Source: Gimibacter soli
GTDB lineage: Bacteria; Pseudomonadota; Alphaproteobacteria; Sphingomonadales; Kordiimonadaceae
Direction: 5' to 3'
Assembly (NCBI RefSeq): GCF_028463845.1
Contig: NZ_CP116805.1
Span: forward strand, 3,220,001-3,284,000
DNA length: 64,000 bases
Shown: piece after piece, positions 1 to 9,738 of the stretch
How positions within the stretch are numbered: the stretch's first letter is position 1
How the letters are laid out: every line of letters begins with the position of its first letter
Translations under genes and position numbers: made by a program
Notes under the pieces: generated by a model
Databases searched by the model: none
What the model saw: the letters and a program-made list of their open reading frames with translations, nothing else
Told to the model about the DNA's origin: nothing

Positions 1-1493
1 ACTTTATCGAACGGCTGGAAACCGAGGGCAGGCTTGTCCGGGTGACGGCACCTGTTTCCACCGAACTCGAGATGACCGAGATCCAGACACGGGTGCTGGC
101 CGAAGGCGGCCCTGCGATCCTTTTCGAGAATGTGGTGAACGAAAAAGGCGAGAAGGCTTCGATGCCGGTCCTCGTCAACCTGTTCGGCACTGTCGAACGC
201 GTGGCGTGGGGCATGAACCGTGAGCCCGCGGAGCTTCGCGAGGTTGGCGAAACGCTTGCTTTCCTCCGCCAGCCCGAGCCGCCAAAGGGCGTGAAGCAAG
301 CGCTTGAAATGCTGCCGCTTGCCAAACAGGTCCTTTCGATGCGGCCCAAAACCGTGAAGAAAGCACCGGTGCAGGAAGTGGTGCTGACAGGCGACGATAT
401 CGACCTCGACACGCTGCCGATCCAGACCTGCTGGCCGGGAGAACCGGCGCCGCTCATCACCTGGCCGCTTGTTGTCACCAAAGGCCCGTCTGACGCCCGC
501 GAGGATGCCTTCAACCTCGGCATCTACCGGATGCAGAAGCTTTCCAAAAACGAGACCCTGATGCGCTGGCTGAAGCATCGGGGCGGCGCCCAGCAATATG
601 CCCGCTGGAAAAAGGAAAAGCGCGAGCCCGTACCGGCCGCCGTTGTGATCGGCGCTGACCCGGGCACCATCCTTGCCGCCGTCACGCCCGTGCCCGATAC
701 CCTCAGCGAATATCACTTCGCCGGACTGCTTCGCGGCAAGCGGGTGGAGCTTGTCGACTGCAAGACCGTGCCCCTGAAGGTGCCGGCCACCGCCGAAATC
801 GTGCTTGAAGGCTATGTCAGCCTTGATGATTACCGCGACGAAGGCCCTTACGGCGATCACACCGGTTATTATAATTCGGTCGAGAAATTCCCGGTCTTCA
901 CAATTACCGCCATCACCATGCGGAAAGACCCGATCTATCTTTCGACCTACACGGGCCGCCCGCCGGATGAGCCGAGCGTGCTGGGTGAAGCATTGAACGA
1001 AGTCTTCATCCCCTTGCTGCAGCAACAGTTCCCCGAAATCACCGATTTCTGGCTACCACCCGAAGGCTGCAGCTACCGGATTGCCGTGGTTTCGATGAAG
1101 AAGGCCTATGCCGGGCACGCCCGCCGCGTGATGATGGGTGTCTGGTCCTTCCTCCGGCAGTTTGTTTACACCAAGTTCGTGATCGTGGTGGACGACGATA
1201 TCGACGCGCGCGACTGGAAGGATGTGATGTGGGCCATGTCCACCCGCATGGACCCGGTGCGCGATATTGTGACCGTGGAAAACACGCCGATCGACTATCT
1301 CGATTTCGCGAGCCCGGTTTCGGGCCTTGGCGGCAAGCTGGGGCTGGATGCCACCAACAAGCTGCCGGGCGAAAGCGACCGCGAATGGGGCCGCGAGATC
1401 GCCATGGATGACGCGGTGGTGGACCGGGTCGATTCCCTCTGGTCGTCGCTCGGGCTGCCGGGCAGCGGGCGTTCCATCTGGAAAAAACGCTGA
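1..1493 (+). CDS. ubiD: UbiD-family decarboxylase, 5' end cut by window edge
   Basis: This is a UbiD-type, prenylated-FMN-dependent (de)carboxylase. The frame is open to the first base: codons from position 3 read [14 protein letters not shown], a normal UbiD N-terminus. The real start therefore lies left of the window, and the GTG at 42 is probably internal. Family motifs seen in order are [28 protein letters not shown] (part of the acidic active-site cluster), a central run ending [10 protein letters not shown], and [10 protein letters not shown] near the C-terminus. The visible ~495 residues match the full family length of about 500, so only a few residues are missing. The usual role is decarboxylation of 4-hydroxy-3-polyprenylbenzoate in ubiquinone synthesis. 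Other UbiD paralogues act on aromatic or unsaturated acids, and no ubiX partner is visible here, so the exact substrate is inferred. Confidence 0.88.
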   Translation, partial: FIERLETEGRLVRVTAPVSTELEMTEIQTRVLAEGGPAILFENVVNEKGEKASMPVLVNLFGTVERVAWGMNREPAELREVGETLAFLRQPEPPKGVKQALEMLPLAKQVLSMRPKTVKKAPVQEVVLTGDDIDLDTLPIQTCWPGEPAPLITWPLVVTKGPSDAREDAFNLGIYRMQKLSKNETLMRWLKHRGGAQQYARWKKEKREPVPAAVVIGADPGTILAAVTPVPDTLSEYHFAGLLRGKRVELVDCKTVPLKVPATAEIVLEGYVSLDDYRDEGPYGDHTGYYNSVEKFPVFTITAITMRKDPIYLSTYTGRPPDEPSVLGEALNEVFIPLLQQQFPEITDFWLPPEGCSYRIAVVSMKKAYAGHARRVMMGVWSFLRQFVYTKFVIVVDDDIDARDWKDVMWAMSTRMDPVRDIVTVENTPIDYLDFASPVSGLGGKLGLDATNKLPGESDREWGREIAMDDAVVDRVDSLWSSLGLPGSGRSIWKKR

Positions 1494-1787
1494 GCAACTG
1501 CGGTTCTTTCTTCGCTGGTTGATCCCTTTGCCGGCATATGGTTAGTTTCCCTGTTCCGAATCGCCCCGACCTTTTCTGCCAAAAGGCCGCATCGGGGGAC
1601 GATGCGTGGCGATTTCAGGAATGGGAAGAGATAGAGCCCGGCGTTAACAGGGCCTTCATGGGGGAATATCGAATGTCCAGTAGAAACGGACATGGAACGC
1701 GGTTTCACTGTCCGTATTGGACGGGTGCGTATGCTTCCGCGCTGTTGCCCGCCTCCCGGCAAACGGTTTCAGTGTTCCGAGGACCCG
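1494..1787. other. Non-coding gap with short inverted repeats
   Basis: I see no gene here. Two small inverted repeats stand out: ATGTCC (1673-1678) facing GGACAT (1688-1693), and CCGT (1712-1715) facing ACGG (1721-1724). They lie 65-115 bases upstream of the binding-protein gene and could be operator or leader structures, but nothing in the sequence proves it. Confidence 0.35.
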
Positions 1788-2555
1788 ATGTTTTCATTTG
1801 ATGTTGTGATCAGGAAAATTGCCCTGCTAGCCTGCGTCGGCTGGTCTTTCGCCGCCATGGCGGATGAGCCCCTGGGTGAAAAGCTGCGCGTGCTGCGGCA
1901 GGATTCGGTGCCGAAATACGGCCTCTACCCGAGCGAACCCGGCCTTTGCGACGAGATTTACAGCGCCATCGGCGCCGAACTCGCGAGCGAAGGCGTGAAT
2001 CTGGAAGTCAATCCACAGCGCTTGCCGATCCAGCGGATCGTTGCCCTCCTCTTGCGCGGCGACGCCGATGCCTATTGCGGTGCCGGCACCACCGAGAAGC
2101 GCGAAGAGACCTTCACCTATTCCGCCCTGCCCGTTTACCACACCCGCAATGTGCTGGTCGCGCGCGTCAACGACCCGTTGCAGCCGAAGCATCTTGAGGA
2201 TCTGGTGGGCACCGGCGAGCCTGTGATGGCCTTTTTCGGCACCTCGGCCGCCGCCAAACTGAAGGCGGTGGACGGGCTGATGGTCGATGATGGTTTCTCG
2301 GATGTTGCTGCCACGCTGAAGCTGCTGGCATCGAAAAGCCGCTACCGATTCTTCTATTATCACGACCTTGGCGTTGAATATCTGATTCAGGAACACAAGT
2401 TGCCGTTGAAGGTCATCTATCTTGACGCGCCCGCGATTCCACAATGGATGATTTATTCGCCCACTCTCGATGCGGGAATTCGATCAAAAGTCGAACAAAT
2501 TATTGCGAGATTGTCAGAAGACGGTACGCTCGACACAATCAATAAGCGTTATTAG
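1788..2555 (+). CDS. Periplasmic substrate-binding protein, SBP_bac_3 type, orphan
   Basis: The start is placed at ATG 1788, not at in-frame codons further left. GAGGA (1779-1783) lies just upstream, and this start gives a clean signal peptide (residues 1-25, cleavage after AMA). The mature ~230 residues resemble the solute-binding fold of polar-amino-acid ABC transporters (VLRQDS at the first strand, DAYCGAGTTEKREE before the hinge, FFGTSAAAKL after it). No ABC permease or ATPase is adjacent. The next gene, 45 bases on, is a TonB-dependent receptor, so the protein may work with outer-membrane uptake or act as a sensor. Ligand unknown. Confidence 0.72.
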   Translation: MFSFDVVIRKIALLACVGWSFAAMADEPLGEKLRVLRQDSVPKYGLYPSEPGLCDEIYSAIGAELASEGVNLEVNPQRLPIQRIVALLLRGDADAYCGAGTTEKREETFTYSALPVYHTRNVLVARVNDPLQPKHLEDLVGTGEPVMAFFGTSAAAKLKAVDGLMVDDGFSDVAATLKLLASKSRYRFFYYHDLGVEYLIQEHKLPLKVIYLDAPAIPQWMIYSPTLDAGIRSKVEQIIARLSEDGTLDTINKRY

Positions 2556-2600
2556 AGCAGCCGGTTACTTCACTGGCCGCTGAAACGGGCCAGGGTTTTC

Positions 2601-5600
2601 ATGTCGTACAAGTTTCGTTTAACCGGGACCGTCTCGCTTTTCGCACTGTTCGCGCCGCTGCCCCATGCAGCCCAGGCGGACGATATAGTCGAGGAAATCG
2701 AGATCACCGGCACCCGCCTCAGCCAGATCGGCGCAGGCAAACTGCTTCCCGTGCTGGAAGTGGACCGCGCTGCTATCGAAGCAACTGGTGCCTTTTCCGC
2801 CGACGAGGTTTTCCGCACCCTGCCGATGAGCGACTTTGTCGGCTTCCAGAACCAGAATACCGTGGGCGGTGTAAACTCGGTGCGCGGCGATGCGGCATCG
2901 GTCAACCTGCGCGGCCTTGGCACCGGCAACACGCTCCTGTTGATGAACGGCCGGCGCATGGTCATGAACCCGACCTTCCAGACGGAAGCGCTGGTCCCCG
3001 TTATGACCCCGAACGCCAACAGCCTGCCGCTTGAAGCACTTTCAAGCCTGCGTGTGCTGAAGGATGGCGGCAGCGCCATTTACGGCGCCGATGCGGTGGC
3101 AGGCGTCGTGGATGCCCAGTTCACCAACGATGTGGATGGTGTCACCCTCAAGGCGCGCTACGGCCTGTCGGACGGCACCGACTATCACGAGGCCGACTTC
3201 AGCGTGAAGGCAGGCGACGATTTCGCCGGCGGGCGCGGGCATGTCAGCCTTTATGCAAGTTACAGCCGCGCCAACAGCGTGCGGACAAGTGCGCGCGACT
3301 ATGCCGCCTCGTCCGACATGCGGCGCTTCCTTGAAGGCACCCCGTTCGAAGGCGACGGCAGCTTCAACATGACAAACGTTTCAAGCCCGTGGGCGGAGCT
3401 TGATATCGTGCAGAATGTGGTGCCGACCCTGAACGGCACGCCGATTGCCAACAGCTCCGGCGTTTTCCACATCCAGCCCGCCACCAACAGCGGCTGCGTC
3501 GCGCAGCTTTCGGGCGGCATCTGTATCGACGACGGCACGCTGTCGTCATCCGACAGCGCTGACGGCGACCGCAATCTTTTCTACGACATCATGTCGGGCT
3601 GGACGCTGATCCCGAAAGTGGAACGCGTGAATGCGCTGGCGCTTGTTGATTATCAGATCACCGACGAGATCAGCTTCTACGGCGAGGCCGCCTATTATGG
3701 ATCGAGCTCGGTACGCAACCGCGAGCCTGCCTCGATGCTGTCCACCGCGCGGGTGATCGTGCCGAAGGAAAACTACTGGAACCCGCTTGGCGCCACCACG
3801 CTCGCGGATGGCAGCCCGAACCCCAACCGGATCGCCGGCCTTGTGGGCGTACCCGACGAAGGGCTTGATGTCGCGCTCAGGAACTACCGGATCACCGATA
3901 CGGGTGAGCGCACCATCGATGCCGATGCCGACAGCTACCGCCTGCTGGCGGGCCTCAAGGGCAAGCTCGGCAGCTGGCACTGGGATAGTGCTGCCCTCTA
4001 TTCCCGCGCGACGACGACCGACATCACCCACAACCGGGTTTCAAACACGCTTTTGCAGGCTGCCCTCGCCGACATCACGCCGAGCGCCTACAACCCGTTC
4101 AACGGCGGCAGCCTGACAACCCCTTCCATCGGCGACGACACGCCGAGCCCCGAGGCTGCCCTTGACCGCATCACCATCGATGTGCGCCGCAAGGGTGTCG
4201 CCACACTCGCAATGGGCGATATCCACCTGACGAATGACGCGCTCTTCCAGTTGCCGGGTGGCGGCGTGGGCCTTTCGGTCGGCGGTGAAGTGCGCCGGGA
4301 AAGCTATTCCGACGACCGCGACGACCGGCTGGATGGCACCGTCATCTTCACCGACATGGTCTCGGGCGCCATCAGCGAATCCGATGTGGTGAGCTCCAGC
4401 CCCACCGCAGACACCGGCGGCCACCGCACGGTAACCTCGGCCTACAGCGAGCTTGCCGTTCCGCTTGTCTCGCCCGACATGAACATTCCGTTTGTTGAAG
4501 CCGCGACCCTGCAGTTTGCCGGCCGGTTCGAGCATTTCTCGGATGTGGGCGACACCTGGACGCCGAAGGTGGCAGGCGCATGGACGGTCACGCCCGGCCT
4601 CACCGTCCGGGCCTCATGGTCCGAAGGCTTCCGCGCACCGAACCTGGTGCAGATCCATGATGCGGGCGTCAGCCGCGTGAACAACCGGCTGGATTATGTG
4701 CGCTGCGACGCGCTGGTACAGCAGGGCCAGATCACCGGGATCGACCAATGCGCCGCCACCGGCACGCTTTCCACCCGGTCGGGCTCGGAAACGCTGCAGC
4801 CCGAGAAATCGGAAAACACCTCGATCGGGTTGCTGATCGAACCCGTGGCCCTGCCCGGCTTCCGCTTCAGCATCGACCGCTGGACGATCCGCCAGACCGA
4901 CATCGTTGGCGTGTTCGGGGATCAGAACCATCTGGCGCTGGATTATCTGCGGCGCCAGCAGGGCTCATCGAACCCCGATGTGGTGCGCGCGGCCCCGACG
5001 GCGGCCGACATCGCGCTTTTTGCGGGCACCGGCCTGACACCTGCGGGCGAAGTGCTCTCTGTCGCTGACACCTATGTGAATATGGACGCGCGCCGTGTGG
5101 CGGGCATCGATATCAGCGCGTCCTACCGCCATGAAATGCAGGACGGCGCGACGCTCGATCTCAGCTTCAATGCCTCGCGCTATACGAAGTTCGAACAGGA
5201 AGCGGGCGAGCGCAGCCAGCAGCTTCTGGATGCCGTGGCCGCCGGCGACCTGCCGGGCGATGTGACGCCCACAGGCTTCGGCGATATCCTCGGCCTCGAC
5301 GGCCGCGCCAAATGGCGCTGGAACGCCAACCTCGCCTATGCGCGTGGGCCCTGGAGCGCCGGGCTTTTCGCCACCTATATCGGCTCCTTCAAGGATACGA
5401 CTTCGGTGAATGATGAAACCGGCGACTTCTGGAAAGTGGACAGCTGGCTCACCCTCAATGCCTCGCTCGGCTACGCCTTCACCGCCGACAACTGGCTGAA
5501 GGACACGGCGGTCAAGCTGTCGGTCACCAACCTCACCGACGAAGCCCCACCCCTCGCCCCTGAATCCTTCGGCTTCCACGGCAGCATGCACAATCCCAAA

Positions 5601-5639
5601 GGCCGCATGATCTACCTGACCCTGACGAAGGGATTTTGA
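2601..5639 (+). CDS. TonB-dependent outer-membrane receptor
   Basis: At 1012 residues this has a signal peptide (about 1-26, cleavage after QA or AQA) followed by EIEITGTRL, the usual lead into the plug. The plug covers roughly residues 45-170 and includes LRGLGTGNTLLLMNGRRM and LKDGGSAIYGADAVAGVVD. The rest is a 22-strand-type beta barrel with strongly alternating sequence, ending KGRMIYLTLTKGF with the C-terminal phenylalanine needed for barrel assembly. Such receptors import siderophores, sugars or peptides across the outer membrane using TonB energy. The neighbouring periplasmic binding protein is the only clue to substrate. No carbohydrate enzymes flank it, so the ligand is unknown. Confidence 0.9.
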   Translation: MSYKFRLTGTVSLFALFAPLPHAAQADDIVEEIEITGTRLSQIGAGKLLPVLEVDRAAIEATGAFSADEVFRTLPMSDFVGFQNQNTVGGVNSVRGDAASVNLRGLGTGNTLLLMNGRRMVMNPTFQTEALVPVMTPNANSLPLEALSSLRVLKDGGSAIYGADAVAGVVDAQFTNDVDGVTLKARYGLSDGTDYHEADFSVKAGDDFAGGRGHVSLYASYSRANSVRTSARDYAASSDMRRFLEGTPFEGDGSFNMTNVSSPWAELDIVQNVVPTLNGTPIANSSGVFHIQPATNSGCVAQLSGGICIDDGTLSSSDSADGDRNLFYDIMSGWTLIPKVERVNALALVDYQITDEISFYGEAAYYGSSSVRNREPASMLSTARVIVPKENYWNPLGATTLADGSPNPNRIAGLVGVPDEGLDVALRNYRITDTGERTIDADADSYRLLAGLKGKLGSWHWDSAALYSRATTTDITHNRVSNTLLQAALADITPSAYNPFNGGSLTTPSIGDDTPSPEAALDRITIDVRRKGVATLAMGDIHLTNDALFQLPGGGVGLSVGGEVRRESYSDDRDDRLDGTVIFTDMVSGAISESDVVSSSPTADTGGHRTVTSAYSELAVPLVSPDMNIPFVEAATLQFAGRFEHFSDVGDTWTPKVAGAWTVTPGLTVRASWSEGFRAPNLVQIHDAGVSRVNNRLDYVRCDALVQQGQITGIDQCAATGTLSTRSGSETLQPEKSENTSIGLLIEPVALPGFRFSIDRWTIRQTDIVGVFGDQNHLALDYLRRQQGSSNPDVVRAAPTAADIALFAGTGLTPAGEVLSVADTYVNMDARRVAGIDISASYRHEMQDGATLDLSFNASRYTKFEQEAGERSQQLLDAVAAGDLPGDVTPTGFGDILGLDGRAKWRWNANLAYARGPWSAGLFATYIGSFKDTTSVNDETGDFWKVDSWLTLNASLGYAFTADNWLKDTAVKLSVTNLTDEAPPLAPESFGFHGSMHNPKGRMIYLTLTKGF

Positions 5640-5652
5640 GGCCTTCAATCTC

Positions 5653-5750
5653 GTCACCCCGGACCTGATCCGGGGTCCAGAGACTGGCCCACAATCACTG
5701 GATGCCGGATAGCGCCGCGCGATGCGCCAGCTGCGCAAACCGGCATGACG
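5653..5750. repeat. Mosaic palindromic intergenic repeat, copy 1
   Basis: This starts with GTCACCCCGGACCTGATCC and closes the arm with GGGGTCCA at 5679. A second arm follows, TGGATGCCGGAT (5699-5710) with partner CCGGCATGAC (5740-5749). The same two arm types recur at 13227-13297 in the opposite order, so this is a dispersed repeat and not a unique terminator. It lies between the TonB receptor and the membrane protein gene. Confidence 0.7.
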
Positions 5751-5820
5751 CATCGGTCTTGACCAGACCTGCGAGACGCCGCCTAATAAGAGACGAATTG
5801 CTATCATCAATTAGGCGCAT

Positions 5821-6414
5821 ATGTCAGAAACCGGCACCAAAGAGCCTTCGTTAATTGCCGCGATACTTGTCAGCGGATTGATCTTTCTATCTATCCTTGG
5901 CTCTTACAGTGCCGTCCTGACTGTCTGGGATCGCCCTTATTATGCGTTCGGGCATGACGAAACCATACTCTCATTTGTGGCTCGTGGATTTGCGCTGATC
6001 GCTGCTTTAACGACCCTGATGCGGTGGTCTGATCGATATACATCAGCATATTCAATCGTATCCTTCCGCGCGGTACTAGTAGGCTTCAATTTCCTATTGT
6101 TGTTTCAGGCATTTCTGAACGTCATGGCCTATCTGAACTCGACGGGCACCGAACGGAACTCATGGTCTGTCCCCAGCCAACCAAGCGTGGCCGAACCGCT
6201 TATAGCCATCAGCTACACGTTGCTCGTCATCAGCATTTCCCTTCCAGTGTTTTTAGGGCGCAAATCTCTAAAGCTGGTCTTTCTGTTTGTCCTATCGGGT
6301 CTGGCCGCGATCGGAATGAGTTTCGAAAAGACCGGCGACCCTGCGGGGCTTGTTTTGCTAATCTTTCTCCTATTGGCCGCCAGCCTTGCCGGGCGCCTCA
6401 ACAATCAGGACTAG
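5821..6414 (+). CDS. Hypothetical six-helix membrane protein
   Basis: I do not recognise this 197-residue protein. It has about six hydrophobic segments (residues ~10-32, 48-65, 82-105, 128-146, 150-167 and 176-192) joined by short loops, and looks like an integral inner-membrane protein. Base composition is visibly lower in GC than its neighbours and rare codons such as TTA and ATA are used, which suggests a recent arrival or relaxed selection. The ATG at 5821 lacks a strong ribosome site. It stands alone between a repeat element and pmbA, with no partner that suggests a role. Confidence 0.6.
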   Translation: MSETGTKEPSLIAAILVSGLIFLSILGSYSAVLTVWDRPYYAFGHDETILSFVARGFALIAALTTLMRWSDRYTSAYSIVSFRAVLVGFNFLLLFQAFLNVMAYLNSTGTERNSWSVPSQPSVAEPLIAISYTLLVISISLPVFLGRKSLKLVFLFVLSGLAAIGMSFEKTGDPAGLVLLIFLLLAASLAGRLNNQD

Positions 6415-6503
6415 CTCCAGCCCCATCCCCCTTGCCCCCGCCCCCCTTTCTGTGGCTAAAGTAGCGGCAACGCTATTCTCCCGCCTTCAAGGACCCTTCC
6501 TTC

Positions 6504-7841
6504 ATGACCGATACGCTGAATATCCTTGCCGACCTGATCGCTGCTGCGAAAAAGGGAGGGGCGGATGCGGCGGATGCCATTGCGGTGGAGGCCACCTCGC
6601 GCGGGGTTTCGTGGCGCGAAGGGCGACTTGAGGATGTGGAAGGCTCGGAAGGCGAGGATATCGGCCTCCGCGTGCTGATCGGCCGCCGTCAGGCTATCGT
6701 TTCCACCTCCGACCGGCGCCCTGAGAGCCTGAAGGCGATGGTCGCCCGCACGCTCGATATGGCCCGCGCGGTGCCCGAGGATGAATTTTGCGGCCTCGCG
6801 CCCGAGGAACTGCTGCTGAAAGGCCCGGCCCCCGCGCTGGACCTTCACGACCCGACCGAAATCTCGGCCGAGCGGCTGGGCGAAATGGCTGCCGAGGCCG
6901 AAGCCGCCGCGCGCGGTGTGGCGGGTGTCACGAATTCGGATGGCGGCGGCGCCAGTGCGGGCTCCTATGCCGTCACCCTGATGACAAGCCACGGCTTCGC
7001 CGGCGCCTACCGAGGCACCAGTTTTTCGGCTTCCGTATCTGCCGTGGCCGGCACAGGCACCGGCATGGAACGCGACTATGATTTCACCTCCGCCCGGCAT
7101 TATGCTGACCTCAAAGGCATGGCTGATGTTGGCCGCAAGGCGGGCGAGCAGGCAGTGGCGCGGCTTGGCGCTGCCAAGCTGAAAAGCGGCTCGATGACCA
7201 TCATCTTCTCGCCGCGCGTATCAAACAGCCTTGTCGGGCACCTTACCGGTGCCATCACCGGCACGGCGGTGGCGCGCGGCACCAGCTTCCTGAAAGACCA
7301 GAAAGGCAAGCCGGTTTTTGCACCCGGCGTGAATATCTTCGATGACCCGCTCATCGTGCGCGGCCTCAAATCCCGCCCGTTCGACGGCGAAGGCCTTGCC
7401 GTTGGCAAAAAGGCGCTGATCGAGGACGGGGTGCTCACCGGCTGGCTGCATAACGCCGCTTCCGCCCGGCAGCTGAAGGAAAGCCTTACCGGCCATGCCT
7501 CGCGCGGCACATCCGGCCCGCCGGGTATCGCCACCAGCAACCTTTACCTCGCCCCCGGCGCCCTGTCGCCCGAGGAACTGATGGCCGACATCACGGACGG
7601 CTTCTATGTCACCGAACTGATCGGCATGGGCGTGAACGGCGTGACCGGCGATTACAGCCGCGGTGCATCGGGTTTCCGCATCCGTAACGGGCAGATCGAG
7701 GGCGCGGTGAACGAGGTGACGATCGCCTCCAACCTTAAGGAAATGTTCAGGCGTATGGTGGTAGCTTCGGATCTTGAGTTCCGCTATGCGGTGAATGCCC
7801 CGACCGTCAGGATTGACGGCATGACAGTGGCCGGGGCCTGA
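6504..7841 (+). CDS. pmbA: TldE/PmbA subunit of the TldD-TldE metalloprotease
   Basis: This 445-residue protein matches the PmbA/TldE family along its length: an N-terminal ISLRV-like region (EGEDIGLRVLIGRRQAIVST), a central DPTEISAERLGEMA segment, and the C-terminal GMGVNGVTGDYSRGASGF signature. TldE lacks the zinc-binding HExxxD of its partner TldD, and none is visible here. The heterodimer degrades unfolded peptides and processes some modified peptides; E. coli mutants affect microcin B17 maturation and CcdA stability. tldD is not in this window. The gene is followed after 42 bases by an inositol-monophosphatase-family gene, a pairing I recall from other alphaproteobacteria. Confidence 0.92.
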   Translation: MTDTLNILADLIAAAKKGGADAADAIAVEATSRGVSWREGRLEDVEGSEGEDIGLRVLIGRRQAIVSTSDRRPESLKAMVARTLDMARAVPEDEFCGLAPEELLLKGPAPALDLHDPTEISAERLGEMAAEAEAAARGVAGVTNSDGGGASAGSYAVTLMTSHGFAGAYRGTSFSASVSAVAGTGTGMERDYDFTSARHYADLKGMADVGRKAGEQAVARLGAAKLKSGSMTIIFSPRVSNSLVGHLTGAITGTAVARGTSFLKDQKGKPVFAPGVNIFDDPLIVRGLKSRPFDGEGLAVGKKALIEDGVLTGWLHNAASARQLKESLTGHASRGTSGPPGIATSNLYLAPGALSPEELMADITDGFYVTELIGMGVNGVTGDYSRGASGFRIRNGQIEGAVNEVTIASNLKEMFRRMVVASDLEFRYAVNAPTVRIDGMTVAGA

Positions 7842-7883
7842 ATGCGCCAAGCGGTGAAGCAGAAAGCTTGAGGATCATCCGTC

Positions 7884-8738
7884 GTGTATCTGCCCGCCCT
7901 GCCCTTTGACGATAACAGCTGCCCCTGGAGCCTCGAGGACGATATTCGTCTCGTGCGGCAGGTGACCGAAGAAGCAGGCCGGATCGCCCTTTCCTATTTC
8001 GCGCGCGATTGCCGGGCGTGGGACAAGTCCCCCGACAACCCGGTTTCCGAAGCCGATCTGGCGGTAGATGAATTCCTGCGCACCACGCTGATGTCCAACC
8101 GCACCGGCTATGGCTGGCTTTCGGAAGAAACCGAGGACCAGCCGGAGCGCCTGCGCTGCGGCCGACTGTGGATCGTCGACCCCATCGATGGCACCCGCGC
8201 CTTCCTGCGCGGCGGCGATGACTGGGGGGTATCCGTTGCCCTCATCCAGGACGAACGCCCGGTGATCGCGGCGCTTTATGCGCCCGCCAAGGACGCCTTC
8301 TATTTTGCCGAGGCCGGCAAGGGCGCCACCAAGAACGGCAAGCCGATCATGGTGAACGAAACCCGCCACGTCACCGAAGCCCGCATGATGGGCGAGCCCT
8401 GCGCCTTCAAATCCGAAAAACTGTGGCCGACGCCGTGGCCCGACAGCATGTATGTGGAACAGGCCAACTCCATCGCGCTGCGCCTGTGCCAGATCGCCGA
8501 TGGCCAGTTTGACGCCTGCGTCACGCTCCGCCCCAAGAATGACTGGGACATGGCCGCCGCCGACCTGATCTTGCGCGAAGCTGGCGGCACGGTGATGACA
8601 GGGCGTGGCAACAGCCTCATCTATAACCGCGAAAAGCCGCTGCATGACCATATCGTCGCGGCCTGCCCGACCCTGATCCCCGAGATCATGGAACGCGTCG
8701 AACCCGCCATAAAAGCCTGGTGTCATCTGGCTGCCTGA
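7884..8738 (+). CDS. Inositol-monophosphatase-family phosphatase (CysQ-like)
   Basis: This 284-residue protein starts at GTG 7884, with GAGG about ten bases upstream. It carries the full metal site of the Mg-dependent, lithium-sensitive phosphatase family: SEETED (around residue 80), DPIDGT (residues 99-104) and WDMAAADLI near residue 215. Candidate substrates are 3'-phosphoadenosine-5'-phosphate (CysQ activity in sulfate assimilation), inositol phosphate or histidinol phosphate. The sequence does not settle which. It probably shares a transcript with pmbA. Confidence 0.85.
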   Translation: MYLPALPFDDNSCPWSLEDDIRLVRQVTEEAGRIALSYFARDCRAWDKSPDNPVSEADLAVDEFLRTTLMSNRTGYGWLSEETEDQPERLRCGRLWIVDPIDGTRAFLRGGDDWGVSVALIQDERPVIAALYAPAKDAFYFAEAGKGATKNGKPIMVNETRHVTEARMMGEPCAFKSEKLWPTPWPDSMYVEQANSIALRLCQIADGQFDACVTLRPKNDWDMAAADLILREAGGTVMTGRGNSLIYNREKPLHDHIVAACPTLIPEIMERVEPAIKAWCHLAA

Positions 8739-8767
8739 TTAACCATCTTTCGCGCTTCCCATATCTG

Positions 8768-8781
8768 TACCGACCGGTCTA
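8768..8781. promoter_or_regulatory. Candidate operator before the BASS-amidohydrolase operon
   Basis: The 14-base site TACCGACCGGTCTA contains the perfect palindrome GACCGGTC (8772-8779) and ends 30 bases before the start of the transporter gene. The form resembles TetR-type operators. No regulator gene lies next to it, so assignment is inference. Confidence 0.35.
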
Positions 8782-8811
8782 GGATAGCGACCGGGAGATT
8801 GGGAGGTTTTC

Positions 8812-9735
8812 TTGGAACGGGCAGTCGTTGAACTGGGTGCCGGGGCGCAGGCCCTGATGGCCTTTTCAATCGCTTTCACGATGTTTTCGGTGGCTCTTGG
8901 CCTGCGGCTGGCGCATTTCCGGCCGCTGGCAGCGCGTCCGCATGCGCTTCTCGCGGGCTATGCCACACAGCTGATCGGCCTGCCTCTCCTCACCCTTGCC
9001 CTCGTGTGGCTCATTCGCCCGGACCCGAGCCTCGCCTTCGGCATGATCCTGGTGGCAAGTTGCCCCGGCGGCAACGTCTCCAACTTCTACACCCTGATGG
9101 CGCGCGGCAATGTGGCCTATTCGGTGACGCTGACCGCGCTTTCAAGCGTGCTCGCAGCCCTCACCGTGCCCCTGTCGGTGCTGTTCTGGGGCGGGCTCTA
9201 CCCGCCGGTTGCTGCTCTTCTCGATGAGATCGATATCAACGGCGCGAGCTTCCTGATGCAGACCGCGCTGATGCTCGGCCTGCCGCTGGTGCTTGGCATG
9301 ACGCTCGCCGCGCGCTTCCCGAAGGCGACCGAACGCCACCGGCCGCTGGCGCTGCGTATCTCGCTCGCGCTGCTCCTTGGTATCGTCATTTTCGGGCTTT
9401 ATACAAATGCCGGCCTGCTGGCAGAATACTGGACAGATATCGTGCCGCTGACGGCGGTGCATAACCTGCTGGCCTTCGCGCTTGGCGCCGGTGCGGGTGC
9501 CCTGTTCCTGCGCGATGCGGGCGACCGGCGGGCGCTCGCCTTCGAGGTCGGTATTCAAAACAGCGCGCTCGGCCTTGCAATTCTCATGACCCAGTTCGGC
9601 GGCATCGGCGGTGCCGTGATGCTGACGGCGACCTGGGGCATCTGGCATTTCATCGGCGGCTTTATCACGCTTGCCCTTTACCGTTTTGCGGATGCGCGCT
9701 TCTCGCGCCCGCTACATGCGACCCAAGGAGACTGA
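8812..9735 (+). CDS. Bile acid:sodium symporter family (BASS) transporter
   Basis: The start is TTG at 8812, chosen because GGGAGG lies 5-6 bases upstream and the frame is immediately hydrophobic. The 307-residue protein has about nine or ten membrane spans. The family core motif is present around residue 80: SCPGGNVSNFYTLMARGN, followed by SVTLTALSS. BASS proteins take up organic anions (bile acids, pantoate, keto acids) with sodium. The next gene, a D-aminoacylase-like amidohydrolase, begins 3 bases after this stop, so the substrate is likely an organic acid or N-acylated amino acid used by that enzyme (inference). Confidence 0.85.
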   Translation: MERAVVELGAGAQALMAFSIAFTMFSVALGLRLAHFRPLAARPHALLAGYATQLIGLPLLTLALVWLIRPDPSLAFGMILVASCPGGNVSNFYTLMARGNVAYSVTLTALSSVLAALTVPLSVLFWGGLYPPVAALLDEIDINGASFLMQTALMLGLPLVLGMTLAARFPKATERHRPLALRISLALLLGIVIFGLYTNAGLLAEYWTDIVPLTAVHNLLAFALGAGAGALFLRDAGDRRALAFEVGIQNSALGLAILMTQFGGIGGAVMLTATWGIWHFIGGFITLALYRFADARFSRPLHATQGD

Positions 9736-9738
9736 CCC

